Below, piece by piece: positions 39,335 to 49,925 of a stretch of 64,000 bases of DNA (position 1 is the first letter of the stretch; each line of letters opens with the position of its first letter). The stretch is from Cryptosporidium bovis (lineage: Eukaryota; Apicomplexa; Conoidasida; Eucoccidiorida; Cryptosporidiidae): NCBI GenBank assembly GCA_009768925.2, contig VHIT02000041.1, forward strand, positions 145,358 through 209,357. The letters run 5' to 3'. Below the pieces are notes generated by a model. The model ran no database searches, was not told where the DNA came from, and saw only the letters and a list, made by a program, of their open reading frames with translations. The position numbers and the translations under genes are program-made.

Positions 39335-42300
39335 TCATTGACTATAATTTAGATAATAATCATAGTTGTTATAGAGATTTTGAATAGAGTCTCCCAAAAT
39401 GGAGGTATCAAATGTGTTTAGTGACTCAAAATATCCAATACAAATGTATTTTATGAAATAGACTTGCTGTTTTACGTCATTATCCTCGAAATTACTATCT
39501 TCTTGTTCGCTTATATTCAACATTTCTTTGATTCTAATTTGGTTTCTTAATTCTTGGAAAATAAGGTTGGACCATTTTAGGTATATTTCACCATCCATTA
39601 GTGGGTTTGATATGTCTGCAGAATGTAAAAGAGATGATAAATAAAACTTCTTTTTAACTTCGTAAATATGTTCATCTTCTTTATTGTTTTCAAGATATTT
39701 AATGAAGTTGTCCAAATAGTTTCTAATATATTTGTGATATTCCATATCAGTAAAAAGTATTGCATTTACAACCATCTTTTTCAAATCTTCAAAGTAAATT
39801 GACCAAAATGGTGGAAATACGTTACATGATTCATTATTCAAAATTGAAAACAGAAGAGATGTATGATGATTTTCAAGTAATGAAATACCATTATATATGT
39901 CTAGTGTTGAAATAGTGCTTACTTCACATAACATCTTGTACAAGTCATCGTGACTGCTCTGAGTGTTTTTATACATATTTTGAATCTCCTTCATTAAATC
40001 ATTATTTAACCCAGGATGGTCCAAGTCGTGACCCAGTGAGGATATAACTAAACAATAGGCCTCCAATGAATTTACATACTTTTTTACCGAGGGTTTATCA
40101 AGCCATTGATTTAATGTAATTGAAACACTGACAACATGATGAAAATTGTGGAATGGGTTTTGTTCATGGTAATTATTCTGTAGTTCTTGTACAAATCTTT
40201 TTATTTTGTTTATATTTATTGGCCACTTCGTGATATCTTCCTTGTATTTATTTTTATCCTTGATTAGTTCCACATAACGGTAATGTATCAAATATTCTGC
40301 TATTCCTTTAATTCGTTCATTATCCATCGTGAGAACATCAATGCTTTTCCATGAATTTTCAAGCTCTTTTGGTTTATTTACCACATATTTTTGTTCATAA
40401 TTTAAATTGTTACTATCTTCATTTTTGCTTGAGCAATTCATATTTTCATTCATTTGACTCGCCAACATTTCCTGAATATTAACAAGTGTAAATATCTTTT
40501 CATTTATTAATGGTAAATTTCTCCTTAATTTTTTGTTCTCAGTTGTATCTAAAACTAGTTTATTAATGTCTTCAAATAAATCGGGCTTTATCTCAACTAT
40601 GGGCCTGTTAAACAAACTAATGATTTTTCTATAGTCATACTCAATATCTTTATTTGAATCGTTTCTCATAACTTCTGGTTTATTTTCGATGCCAAAATTT
40701 AACAATGACTTTAACTTACAATAATAGTCAACAAAATTGGATTTCCTATTAAATTCAAATATAACTCTAATGGAATAATCAGAAATTGATATAAATATCA
40801 TTTCGATATCATTTTGATGATAATCATCGTAGTCCTTTATATTACTTATTGATGTTTTCACTTTTCTAAATAAATCCAAAGTTGTCACATCAAATAGCCA
40901 ATATCCAGGTTTTTCCATTAGATGATCCAATACTCCTTCCTTTTTACTTAATTCCCAATAATCGATTGGGATATATTTGAAAGAAAGCAATCTAGAAACA
41001 CTTTCAAATATATTTGAATAGTAGTCATCTATACCACATGCATATATTATCACTTGTTCATTATTGTTGCAACTATGTTTAACATTGTTAATATCACTAT
41101 TTGGAGTAGGCATATCAATACTTTTTAACGGAATTATTAATGTATTACATTCCATGTTTTGAGAATCAAAGAATTCTTGCAAATTAAATAATTCACTTTC
41201 CTCAATCGTTTTGTTATAGTCTATATTGTCATTGATATAATTATTGTTATTTATGATAATTCCACCAAATATAGCTTTTGCCATTCTCTTTGCAATCATA
41301 TAATTAAGATATTTAGTTATTTTATGGGTTCTGGATTCTGTATCATAACCATTGTATGTATTATTATCACCATCAATGTTTTTATTTAGTACAAGGTCAA
41401 TTATAAGAAATGATTTACTCTCAGGGTTTTCAATATTTGTATCAAAGTTCCAATTACCAGACAAAATTTCAACGACTGATTTTCCTATTTCACCAAGGGA
41501 ATTTATCATTGAAATTGGAATGAATGAATTATCTTTGATTGTTATTATATCCCAATAAATTGACTTTCTTTCGTTTATTCCAAGACTTTTTATCATAAAA
41601 TTTAACATTTCACTAAATTGTTTTCTATTCCCACTCAATAAAAACTTATTATTTATATTTTTAGAGAAAAAATGATTGTTATACTTGCTGAAATTTTCAC
41701 TATAATCGTTTTCAATTAATTCAATAATATCAATAGTACTGAAATAATCATTTGAATTAATGTTATCATTATAATTGTCCACTATATCTCTCATTATTTC
41801 TGAGTACTTTATTGACAAATCAACACAATTCTCAAATTCATGTATGCTGTTATTTATTTCATTTAATCTATTAATTTGTATTTTACCCAATTGCTTACCA
41901 TACTCCTTAATTATTCCATTACATACAATTCGAATACTGTTCGATATTTTTAATATTGGAACAAAGGCATCGATTATTATTCCTCTATTAGTTCCATCTA
42001 TTCTTATTATTTTTTCTAAAATATCACTTATTTGTAACTTACTGTACTTCATCATTTTTAAACGATTATTTTTTTGAAAATAATCATAGGCACCGAAGTA
42101 AAAAAGTATAAATGTTGTTAAAACTACTATTATAATTATTAAATAGTGAAATGTTAATATTGAACTTGTTTTATGATATTTTATATAGTCATTTTCAAGC
42201 GCAAATTTATTTAAGTAATCAAAGTCAAACAACCTTACAGGGTTACTCAATTCCATTGCTTTAAACATAATATAGTTACTCTCTTCTAATATGTAATCTG

Positions 42301-42940
42301 TATTGTTACAAAGGTACTTGGCAGCAAGGAACGTGTTTGAATCACTTTCTACTGATTTTTTTAACTCATCCTCTGTTATATTCGTTCTCTCTGGTTCATA
42401 GTAAGGTGGTGGTGCTGGAGAAATTGGACTTGGTTGATCTTCAAATCTTATGTTTAACGGTACCAAAGCTGTTAACAAATTAGAAGTCCTAGCTAATATT
42501 TCTTTTATAACATCATTTTTGTTTTCCATTCCCCTTGGTAGTTTAATCTCATTCAGCGTGTCCAAATAATTTCTTACTTGATATCGTTGTTTCACTATCT
42601 GATCAGAAAGGCCTAATCTTACCGGTATGTTTACTAGTGTTGGATCACTTTCTTGTATGCAAAATGTAAGTATTGATAAGCTCAGCTCTCCTATATCATA
42701 CCCAAATTGTGTAATATCAGTTTCAAATTCAACTAAATTCATTAAGTTATCCTTATTATCATAAGTATAAACTATTTTAAGCAATCTGGAAGAATAAATA
42801 ATAATCCATATATTTATAACAACTACAAATCCTATTCCAAGCCAAATATTCCACCCTAAGTCTTTCTTTTTCAGTTTACCTCTAGATATTCCATCATATA
42901 TCTCGTTTTGGTCATAAAAAAATTCATCTCGACAAGTCAT
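39335..42940 (-). CDS. Membrane cyclic-nucleotide phosphodiesterase with decayed hybrid histidine kinase-like middle
   Basis: 1201 residues. The C-terminal PDE domain (about 905-1180) is clear: FHNFHHVVSV, the metal-binding H971-D-x-D-H-P-G-x-N-N, STLDIYNGISLLENHH and LLHSADISNP. It hydrolyses cAMP and/or cGMP. Two membrane spans (31-53 and about 256-281) flank a 200-residue outside domain. Next comes a helical DHp-like segment (about 297-387, GKIQINRLNEINNSIHEF) without the usual His. It is followed by a HATPase-like segment (about 399-606): N-box-like FSEMLNFMIKSLG, G-box-like INSLGEIG, and KYLNYMIAKRMAKAIFGG before a terminal IIPL. A receiver-like segment (about 627-727) has Asp684 in LFDV. 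This is the order of a sensor hybrid kinase fused to a PDE. The kinase part lacks key residues and is probably inactive. PDE call is firm; kinase likeness is inference. Confidence 0.92.
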   Translation of the reverse strand: MTCRDEFFYDQNEIYDGISRGKLKKKDLGWNIWLGIGFVVVINIWIIIYSSRLLKIVYTYDNKDNLMNLVEFETDITQFGYDIGELSLSILTFCIQESDPTLVNIPVRLGLSDQIVKQRYQVRNYLDTLNEIKLPRGMENKNDVIKEILARTSNLLTALVPLNIRFEDQPSPISPAPPPYYEPERTNITEDELKKSVESDSNTFLAAKYLCNNTDYILEESNYIMFKAMELSNPVRLFDFDYLNKFALENDYIKYHKTSSILTFHYLIIIIVVLTTFILFYFGAYDYFQKNNRLKMMKYSKLQISDILEKIIRIDGTNRGIIIDAFVPILKISNSIRIVCNGIIKEYGKQLGKIQINRLNEINNSIHEFENCVDLSIKYSEIMRDIVDNYNDNINSNDYFSTIDIIELIENDYSENFSKYNNHFFSKNINNKFLLSGNRKQFSEMLNFMIKSLGINERKSIYWDIITIKDNSFIPISMINSLGEIGKSVVEILSGNWNFDTNIENPESKSFLIIDLVLNKNIDGDNNTYNGYDTESRTHKITKYLNYMIAKRMAKAIFGGIIINNNNYINDNIDYNKTIEESELFNLQEFFDSQNMECNTLIIPLKSIDMPTPNSDINNVKHSCNNNEQVIIYACGIDDYYSNIFESVSRLLSFKYIPIDYWELSKKEGVLDHLMEKPGYWLFDVTTLDLFRKVKTSISNIKDYDDYHQNDIEMIFISISDYSIRVIFEFNRKSNFVDYYCKLKSLLNFGIENKPEVMRNDSNKDIEYDYRKIISLFNRPIVEIKPDLFEDINKLVLDTTENKKLRRNLPLINEKIFTLVNIQEMLASQMNENMNCSSKNEDSNNLNYEQKYVVNKPKELENSWKSIDVLTMDNERIKGIAEYLIHYRYVELIKDKNKYKEDITKWPININKIKRFVQELQNNYHEQNPFHNFHHVVSVSITLNQWLDKPSVKKYVNSLEAYCLVISSLGHDLDHPGLNNDLMKEIQNMYKNTQSSHDDLYKMLCEVSTISTLDIYNGISLLENHHTSLLFSILNNESCNVFPPFWSIYFEDLKKMVVNAILFTDMEYHKYIRNYLDNFIKYLENNKEDEHIYEVKKKFYLSSLLHSADISNPLMDGEIYLKWSNLIFQELRNQIRIKEMLNISEQEDSNFEDNDVKQQVYFIKYICIGYFESLNTFDTSILGDSIQNLYNNYDYYLNYSQ

Positions 42941-43534
42941 AAATTTTTATTTTTCTTCTAATGAATTAACTACAAATAACTTAATGCTTTTGTTGTTGAA
43001 TTTACGTGTTCTATTTTATATTTCAATTTTTTTAATATAGCGGATCTTTCTCTTCTATTGTTCAATAATAATCTTTGTTAATTATTTTAAGGTACAAATA
43101 AATGAATTATCGGTCTATATTATTGCATATCAAAGTTATAAAAATAAGATAAGTGAGCAAAATTACCGAATCATCAGTCAATTATTAACAAATAAGACAC
43201 GTTTTGTACTTATTTTTATATACCCCACAAACATTATGCAGCTACTTGCATGTAATTACGTTTTACTAACTCAATATTTTGCATGCAAAAGGCGGGAATG
43301 ACTTGTGGCATTTATTTCTAAATTTGATTTTTCAAGTAACGGAAAGTAAAAAGTGATAACTGTATTAATTTACAAGATGGTTTTTATATTTGAAAATAGG
43401 CAGCTGAAGTATTTACATTATAACAAATTGTTGTAAACCATTTTTTACTATTTTCACTACTGTTATGTTATTTCCCTTTTAAATTGGAAGAAAAATACGG
43501 ACAAAAAAAAGCAGATAATTATAAAAAAATTGAA
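42941..43534. promoter_or_regulatory. Divergent promoter between PDE and secreted-protein genes
   Basis: A 14-bp palindrome TTTTGCATGCAAAA at 43277-43290 is directly followed by GGCGGGAA (43291-43298). This is an AP2-type GCATGC site abutting an E2F-like site, midway between divergent starts at 42940 and 43535. Confidence 0.55.
43277..43298. promoter_or_regulatory. Composite GCATGC plus GGCGGG site
   Basis: TTTTGCATGCAAAA then GGCGGGAA without a gap. GCATGC is a known apicomplexan AP2 binding core. The juxtaposition suggests joint control; which of the two divergent genes it serves is unclear. Confidence 0.5.
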
Positions 43535-43984
43535 ATGATAAAATTTATTTGTTCGATTTTACTGATGATATTACATCTTGTTGGACGTAAACAATGTACT
43601 GACCTACTCAAAGCCAAATACTGGAACTCATTTTTCACAGACATCGATTTAGGAAAGAATATTGAAGATGCTCAAGTAGAGACGGATATATTTAGATGTT
43701 ACCCATTTAAAAGTGAAAATGGTGTTAATGCTATTTCATGGAAATGTGATACAAAGCTATCTAATGTAATATGGATACCGAACAAAAGATTAAGTGAAAA
43801 CAAATATATTGTAAGTATGACTGACAGTTTAGGTGAAATATATTCGGTTCCATATGGAATAAAAAAATTGTTAAGTATTTGTACAAGTGGCAATATAGAG
43901 GTTTTTGGTGAGTACATGGAAAATAATGCGATTGTACTTAAAAAAAATTTTACTTTTATAAAAATAAATGATTGTATTAAGTAA
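43535..43984 (+). CDS. Small predicted secreted protein
   Basis: 149 residues from the ATG at 43535; a TTG further upstream adds only charged residues and would hide the signal peptide. Residues 1-20 (MIKFICSILLMILHLVGRKQ) are a good signal peptide. The mature part has five Cys (CTDLL, FRCYPF, WKCDT, SICTSG, NDCIK), suggesting disulfides, and a beta-rich pattern. No known family; probably genus-specific. It faces the next gene tail to tail (141 bp between stops), which also encodes a secretory protein. Confidence 0.72.
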   Translation: MIKFICSILLMILHLVGRKQCTDLLKAKYWNSFFTDIDLGKNIEDAQVETDIFRCYPFKSENGVNAISWKCDTKLSNVIWIPNKRLSENKYIVSMTDSLGEIYSVPYGIKKLLSICTSGNIEVFGEYMENNAIVLKKNFTFIKINDCIK

Positions 43985-44125
43985 AAATTACTAATATAGT
44001 ATATTGTTAATGAAAAAATATGTATTAAAATAGAAAGTTATTAGCGTACATTAATACCTTTAACTGCTTATAAATATTAAAATTTATTAATATAAATCAA
44101 CATATTGAATTATATTCTAAATTTA

Positions 44126-46096
44126 TTAGTTGTTTGTCGTAAGTTCTGCGAGATTTCTCTTAATGACACATTTTGTACTCTCGTTGACTTTGTTTTCTAA
44201 ATTTAAACCCTTATTTTGAATGTTATAAAGCGATATTAAAGGAGATGCTTTACTTAAATACATTGTTGTGATACTAACTGAAGTACTATTTTTGTCCGTT
44301 TTGTCTTTATCGAGGTTAATGACCAAACTAAGCTCGGAAATCTGATCAATTTCGACGGGAATATTAATTAATTCTTTATTATTTTTAGAAACATAATTAT
44401 AAGCTGGATTAAGAAGATTAAAAACAAATGGTCCAATGACAACGCCATCTATATCCGAGTCAACTTGTATAGAATCTATAAGTGAATATGGAATGGTGTT
44501 TGAAAATTCGAGGGCATTTATCCATTCGAAGGATTCATCTTTTTCGTTGTTATTTGTTACTTTATTCCTTTCATTTATAATGCCACTTATGCTAATATGT
44601 GATTTCCACATTAAAACAAATCCATTGTAACCAGATATAGTAATATATTTATCTTCATATTCACTTAATTTTCCATCTTGAATTGAATCATCTGATAAAG
44701 GGTCAAAGAATGTAATAGGAAAATCAGAAAGAACAAATTTTTCACTGTTTATATAGAATTTTCCTTTTCTCGATAAAAGTCTTAAACCAAGTTTTTTATT
44801 ATAATACGCTTCCCATACTCCTTCCCATTTACATTCCATATTGTATTCACTACAAAAATCACTTGGGATTATTTTTATATTGGGCTTGATAACATTAAAA
44901 TTCATTTTTAATGAAACACCATTCCATGTTTTTCTTATAATCCTATAGTTATTGGTAAATTTACCGTCAAATGAAACATCATTGCTTGATACTCTAAGTC
45001 TAGTAAAGGGTGAAATCATATATTCATTTAAATTGGAATGATTTTTTACATAGCTCATTTCTGCTCCGATAATATAACGTCCATTTAGTCTTTCATTTCT
45101 CCAGTTATTCCATATTTCAATGTATGCACTTTTCTGGTCTAATATCCATGTTAAAGTGCTTACTAAACTTGTCCTTATGCTTTTACTTACTAATAATTTA
45201 GAGAAAGTATCGTCAAACAATATTCCTGTATCTATTGGAACCTTGAAAAACTTGGCACTCTCGCTAATAATGTTCCCATTACCATATCCGTCCCACTCAT
45301 TGTACTCTTTAGATGGTTCAACCTGGTAACTAGCATCCTTATCAGGAAGTTTGTAGTTTTCAATATAATGGTAATAATCAACTAGTTTGCTTAATCTACT
45401 TGAAAATTTTCTCTTTGTAAAATACTTGTTATATATTCTAACTAAGGTTTCAAACTTTAAATAATTCGTATACTTTGTCATTTTACTTCTAACAACATTA
45501 ATTGCACTTTTTCCTAGTATTTTTAAGCAGTGAAACCATCTTTTTGAATCCAGTTTACAATATGTGTATAGAATTTTGTAATCATTCTCACTTGCTATTA
45601 TATTATTCTTCAGTTTATTTTCAACATTTAATTCACCGCTTAAATTGTTATTGAAAGTGTAGTTCAACATCACCAATCTTTCCATCTGATTATTCGCATT
45701 AGTCATTTCTCTTTCATTTTTACTCCTATATTCTATATGTAAATACTGAGACCCATTTTTGTTATTATCAAAGTTGATACCATATCCTCTGTTACTGTTT
45801 GTATACACACTCTCAATCCTCCAAAAATCCTCTAAATTGCTATACTCTCTCATCAACATCCTATATATATGTTTACAATAGGGACCGTTCCCTGAAGTGC
45901 AAACCTTCCCTTCATCTTCTAGATACTTTATTTCAAAAAAAATATGCCTTTTTAGCCACTCAACTACATATTCAGGAAGTGAAGAATAAATACTAAGCCC
46001 CGATTGTCCGCTTATTTTCACTATCAAATGAAATATAAGCAATATTATTAAATATAATACATTTATTCGTTTATTTCGTGGTTCAAATATTCCCAT
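44126..46096 (-). CDS. Predicted secretory-pathway protein, unknown family
   Basis: 656 residues. A hydrophobic segment at residues 13-31 (NVLYLIILLIFHLIVKISG), preceded by Arg/Lys, is either a signal peptide or a signal anchor; no other membrane span. The lumenal/extracellular part has several N-glycosylation sequons (NGS, NYT, NLS, NHS) and scattered Cys pairs (VCTSGNGPYC, CSEYNMEC). It is beta-rich in the second half. I recognise no domain. Its promoter side (46097 on) carries GCATGC and TTCCCGCG sites. The intact long frame and the neighbouring secreted gene suggest a role at the parasite-host interface, which is inference only. Confidence 0.72.
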   Translation of the reverse strand: MGIFEPRNKRINVLYLIILLIFHLIVKISGQSGLSIYSSLPEYVVEWLKRHIFFEIKYLEDEGKVCTSGNGPYCKHIYRMLMREYSNLEDFWRIESVYTNSNRGYGINFDNNKNGSQYLHIEYRSKNEREMTNANNQMERLVMLNYTFNNNLSGELNVENKLKNNIIASENDYKILYTYCKLDSKRWFHCLKILGKSAINVVRSKMTKYTNYLKFETLVRIYNKYFTKRKFSSRLSKLVDYYHYIENYKLPDKDASYQVEPSKEYNEWDGYGNGNIISESAKFFKVPIDTGILFDDTFSKLLVSKSIRTSLVSTLTWILDQKSAYIEIWNNWRNERLNGRYIIGAEMSYVKNHSNLNEYMISPFTRLRVSSNDVSFDGKFTNNYRIIRKTWNGVSLKMNFNVIKPNIKIIPSDFCSEYNMECKWEGVWEAYYNKKLGLRLLSRKGKFYINSEKFVLSDFPITFFDPLSDDSIQDGKLSEYEDKYITISGYNGFVLMWKSHISISGIINERNKVTNNNEKDESFEWINALEFSNTIPYSLIDSIQVDSDIDGVVIGPFVFNLLNPAYNYVSKNNKELINIPVEIDQISELSLVINLDKDKTDKNSTSVSITTMYLSKASPLISLYNIQNKGLNLENKVNESTKCVIKRNLAELTTNN

Positions 46097-47702
46097 TTAA
46101 TTCAATGTTTGAGTCAACCAGATTCATCTGTTTATTTTAAAGATATTATACAACTGCCTATTGTACTGCACTCACTTCATTTAATTCAACAAATTCTCTC
46201 CTTAAATTAAATTTACCTTTATCTTTTTATTAGCTTAAAGCATGCACCCTTATTTACTTTCGTTCCCGCGTGCGGCACTGAATTCCATTCTTGCAATTTC
46301 CAAAGCAATTAGTACCTAAAGGTGGAATTGTAAGAAAAAATCACACAAAAGTGAGAAAAATTACTTTCTTTGATTTCACAATTCCATTTTTGCTTCTTCA
46401 ATAATTAATATCATATTTTGTGTTGCTAATCGAATCTTCTCTGTGTATTTCTGAGTATAAATAATATCAACAGAAAAACAGGGGTGAAACAACGAGTAAT
46501 GCAAAAATAGTTAAGGTGATGTTAAAGATAGAAATGGCTGGAGATACAGACACATAAATAGTCGCTGAATATATTTCTTACATAGTATTATTACTATCCC
46601 ATATTTATTTCATATTACATTGTATTTTTCTTTCTTGAACTTTTCATCATATAATTATGAAACACGTAGTACAGGAACAATGAACTACATTAAAATTTAA
46701 CTCTGCATCCTCTTCTTCTATTTTTTCGTTATCCTGAAAATTATCACAAATACATCACGAGAAGGAAAAACGTTTGTTTCAGACACAAGTGAGTAACAAC
46801 CAAATGCAATAAAATCTCTCTTGTGGTGAGGAGTACGAACAGTGATCAAACTTATGTTAGGGAAAACAACGACCGCACTTTCGAGAGAATGAAAAGGAAA
46901 GGAACTGACATATGAAGAAGTAATTACTACCAGTAATAAAACACTAAATACGGAGAATAAAGCTGAGAGTTCAGTGTAAATTGGTTTGCTCGAGTTCAGG
47001 ATTAATAGTACACAATAAGCGAAGTATGCAGGTAAATGCCAAAATAAACTGAAAAAACAGGTTAATTCACTTTTTACAAATTTGATTCCTTGTCTATGTC
47101 ATCGATATCCAAATATGTATGTCCTTGTGTCAATTTCAAGATCAAGTTCACAGCGAACGCAAAATATATAAAATTAATTGAGATCTTAGGCGGTAACTTG
47201 GTCCTACCTCTTGTCTTATATTGAAGACAAAAAAAAGCGACAGAAAGTAATGAAAAAAGTTAAAAAGAGACAAAAAATGTTTTTTTTCTTTTTTTTTAAT
47301 TTTATACATATTAACTATATACACTGAAATAGACACATTACAGTATGATGCAGACTGTATATTATATTGTATACATACATTTGGCAAATATGTTAGATAA
47401 TTAATTTTATGTCTATATACACATATGAACATATATAATGATAGAGACACAAGACATTAATGGACTTAAATAAATGGTAGTTGAGGGGATACCACTACCT
47501 TAAACAAAAAGTAGTGGTACGTATATACGTATATATAAAGTTTATTTGCATTTTATTTGAAATAATAAGGTGTACGCATTTAAAAAAACAATATCCAAAA
47601 TATTTACACCGATTTATTTTTAGGCTTTGCCGAATAACAAGGTAGTAGTTTTACTTTTGAACTTTTTCAAATTCTCGTATTATTTGTTAAATACAATCTA
47701 AA
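46097..47702. promoter_or_regulatory. Long divergent region upstream of EF-1alpha
   Basis: 1.6 kb without a credible frame. On the left side GCATGC (46240-46245) and TTCCCGCG (46263-46270) lie 150-175 bp from the leftward start. On the right side a 9-bp inverted repeat TACCACTAC/GTAGTGGTA (47490-47498 and 47511-47519) and the palindrome ACGTATATACGT (47519-47530) lie about 170-210 bp before the EF-1alpha ATG, followed by TATATAAAG. A long 5' leader, an intron in the leader, or a non-coding transcript cannot be excluded. Confidence 0.5.
47490..47530 (+). promoter_or_regulatory. Hairpin and palindrome in the EF-1alpha promoter
   Basis: Inverted repeat TACCACTAC ... GTAGTGGTA with a 12-nt A-rich loop, running straight into the palindrome ACGTATATACGT and then TATATAAAG. 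Probably promoter architecture of a highly expressed gene; function inferred from position only. Confidence 0.45.
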
Positions 47703-49010
47703 ATGGGTAAGGAAAAGACTCACATTAACTTGGTTGTTATTGGTCACGTCGACTCCGGTAAATCAACAACAACTGGTCACTTGATTTACAAACTCGGAGG
47801 TATTGACAAGAGAACCATCGAGAAGTTCGAGAAGGAATCCTCTGAGATGGGTAAAGGTTCTTTCAAATACGCTTGGGTTTTAGATAAGCTCAAAGCTGAG
47901 AGAGAAAGAGGTATTACCATCGACATTGCCTTGTGGCAATTTGAAACTCCAAAGTACCACTACACCGTCATTGATGCCCCGGGTCACAGAGACTTTATCA
48001 AGAATATGATTACAGGTACATCGCAAGCTGATGTAGCCCTATTGGTTGTGCCTGCAGATCGTTTCGAAGGTGCTTTCTCAAAGGAAGGTCAAACAAGAGA
48101 ACACGCTCTTTTGGCCTTTACATTGGGTGTCAGACAAATGATTGTAGGTATTAATAAGATGGATACATGTGAATACAAGCAATCTCGTTTCGACGAAATT
48201 TTCAATGAAGTTGAAGGATACCTCAAGAAGGTTGGTTACAACACAGAGAAGATCCCATTCGTTGCTATTTCTGGATTTGTTGGTGATAATATGGTTGATA
48301 AATCAGATAAGATGCCGTGGTATAAGGGCAAGACATTGGTTGAAGCCTTGGACACTATGGAACCACCAAAAAGACCGACAGACAAACCACTCCGTCTTCC
48401 ATTACAAGATGTTTACAAGATAGGTGGTGTAGGTACTGTACCAGTAGGTCGTGTCGAAACTGGTGTAATTAAACCAGGTATGAACGTTACATTTGCCCCA
48501 GCCGGTATTACAACCGAAGTAAAATCTGTAGAAATGCATCATGAACAATTGCCAGAGGCCGTTCCAGGAGATAACGTTGGTTTCAACGTCAAGAACGTCT
48601 CCATCAAGGATATCAAGAGAGGTTTCGTTGCTTCTGATGCAAAGAACGACCCAGCTAAGGGTTGTGAAGACTTCACTGCCCAAGTTATCGTTCTTAATCA
48701 CCCTGGTGAAATCAAGAATGGTTACTCCCCAGTCGTCGATTGCCACACTGCACATATTTCATGCAAATTCCAAACCATCACCGCTAAGATGGACAAGAGG
48801 TCTGGTAAGGTCTTGGAAGAAAACCCAAAATTCATAAAGTCTGGTGATGCCGCCCTCGTTCTTATGCAACCATTGAAACCACTCTGCGTGGAGGCCTTCA
48901 CTGACTACCCACCATTGGGTCGTTTCGCCGTTCGTGACATGAAGCAAACCGTTGCCGTTGGTGTCATCAAGAGTGTCACCAAGAAGGAGGCCACCTCAAA
49001 GAAGAAGTGA
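47703..49010 (+). CDS. EF1A: Translation elongation factor 1-alpha
   Basis: 435 residues, complete, single exon. It delivers aminoacyl-tRNA to the ribosome as the GTP form. G1 GHVDSGKST (residues 13-21), DAPGH, NKMD and the switch region [13 protein letters not shown] are intact; domains 2 and 3 follow ([34 protein letters not shown]). The tail ends in KKEATSKKK. The sequence looks like Cryptosporidium EF-1alpha with a few changes such as [11 protein letters not shown]. Codon use is visibly GC-richer at third positions than in all neighbours, as expected of a very highly expressed gene. Confidence 0.98.
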   Translation: MGKEKTHINLVVIGHVDSGKSTTTGHLIYKLGGIDKRTIEKFEKESSEMGKGSFKYAWVLDKLKAERERGITIDIALWQFETPKYHYTVIDAPGHRDFIKNMITGTSQADVALLVVPADRFEGAFSKEGQTREHALLAFTLGVRQMIVGINKMDTCEYKQSRFDEIFNEVEGYLKKVGYNTEKIPFVAISGFVGDNMVDKSDKMPWYKGKTLVEALDTMEPPKRPTDKPLRLPLQDVYKIGGVGTVPVGRVETGVIKPGMNVTFAPAGITTEVKSVEMHHEQLPEAVPGDNVGFNVKNVSIKDIKRGFVASDAKNDPAKGCEDFTAQVIVLNHPGEIKNGYSPVVDCHTAHISCKFQTITAKMDKRSGKVLEENPKFIKSGDAALVLMQPLKPLCVEAFTDYPPLGRFAVRDMKQTVAVGVIKSVTKKEATSKKK

Positions 49011-49925
49011 ACCAATAATTCGCAATTAGAGTCTTTGACATTAGCAGTAGCATCTCCGGGTTTCCTTCTACAATTGAACAGCTTCATTCCACCTTGGCAA
49101 ATCAAGACAACAACATTACTGTCATGCTGTTTTCTTTCCGGTAGTCCTTGCATCAATTCATGCTCTATTTTGAGTTCCATCTCGTCCATGTGGTGACGGG
49201 TATGGTATTGACAATTCAAATTGGGGTTAGAGGACTTTCGACCCTTATGGCGGAATCTAAACATTTGTGACTTACAACAATATGTCTCGGGAGACGATCT
49301 CCACGGTTGATTCTCCCTTAATAATGACATGATAGTCATCATTTTCCAGTCCCACGTTTGCTTGGAGGTATGGTTTCTTGGAGGCATTCCTCTTCGGGGC
49401 TTGTGGGTTGTACTAATTTGTTGCTGAATGTTGTCTATCTACATTAGTGTTCATTTTGCGGAGTTGCAGTGGTCTTTAGTTTTCTAAGCATTTGTTGTAA
49501 TATCTTGTTTCTGTTCCAGTATTTCCCTTTGTATGCGCAAGTATTGACCGTTTGCTTGTGACCCTGGAACTGGTTAGTTGTATAGTTACACCAGGTTCTG
49601 CCGGTGTGGGTAACTGTGGAAATTTATCTTTATTCTAACTAGGTGACTTTCATGGTTTATAATTTTAATGGTATTTAGGTAACCTAAGGATAATGTGTAG
49701 TAATTACATATATGTTTAATTTTTGAATAAAAAACATATTAGAAATAGATATAAAAATCAATAAAAGAAATTTAATTAAGGTAAAATTAATATATAACAC
49801 GTGTCTTTAGCCTATAACATTAGATGAAGTATATATTAGTAACTTCCTGCTATAAATTTCTCTAGAGTGAAACAAATATTAACACAAGAGTGTCGACAAA
49901 ACTAGAAATTTATTGAAATTCAACA
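49011..49925. other. GC-elevated EF-1alpha 3' flank, then AT-rich intergenic
   Basis: From 49011 to about 49640 the base composition stays close to that of the EF-1alpha coding region and then drops sharply to AT-rich DNA. No plus-strand frame is convincing. A minus-strand frame (49387 down to 48905) overlaps EF-1alpha antisense and has no recognisable domain. It includes a stem candidate near 49583-49612 (GTTACACCAGGTTCTGCCGGTGTGGGTAAC in part). A long 3' UTR or a non-coding RNA is the best guess. Confidence 0.5.

Noticed and set aside
48905-49387. Minus-strand frame of 160 codons overlapping the EF-1alpha 3' end
   Set aside because: It runs antisense into a highly conserved coding region, where antisense frames arise from codon bias, and it has no recognisable domain or promoter.
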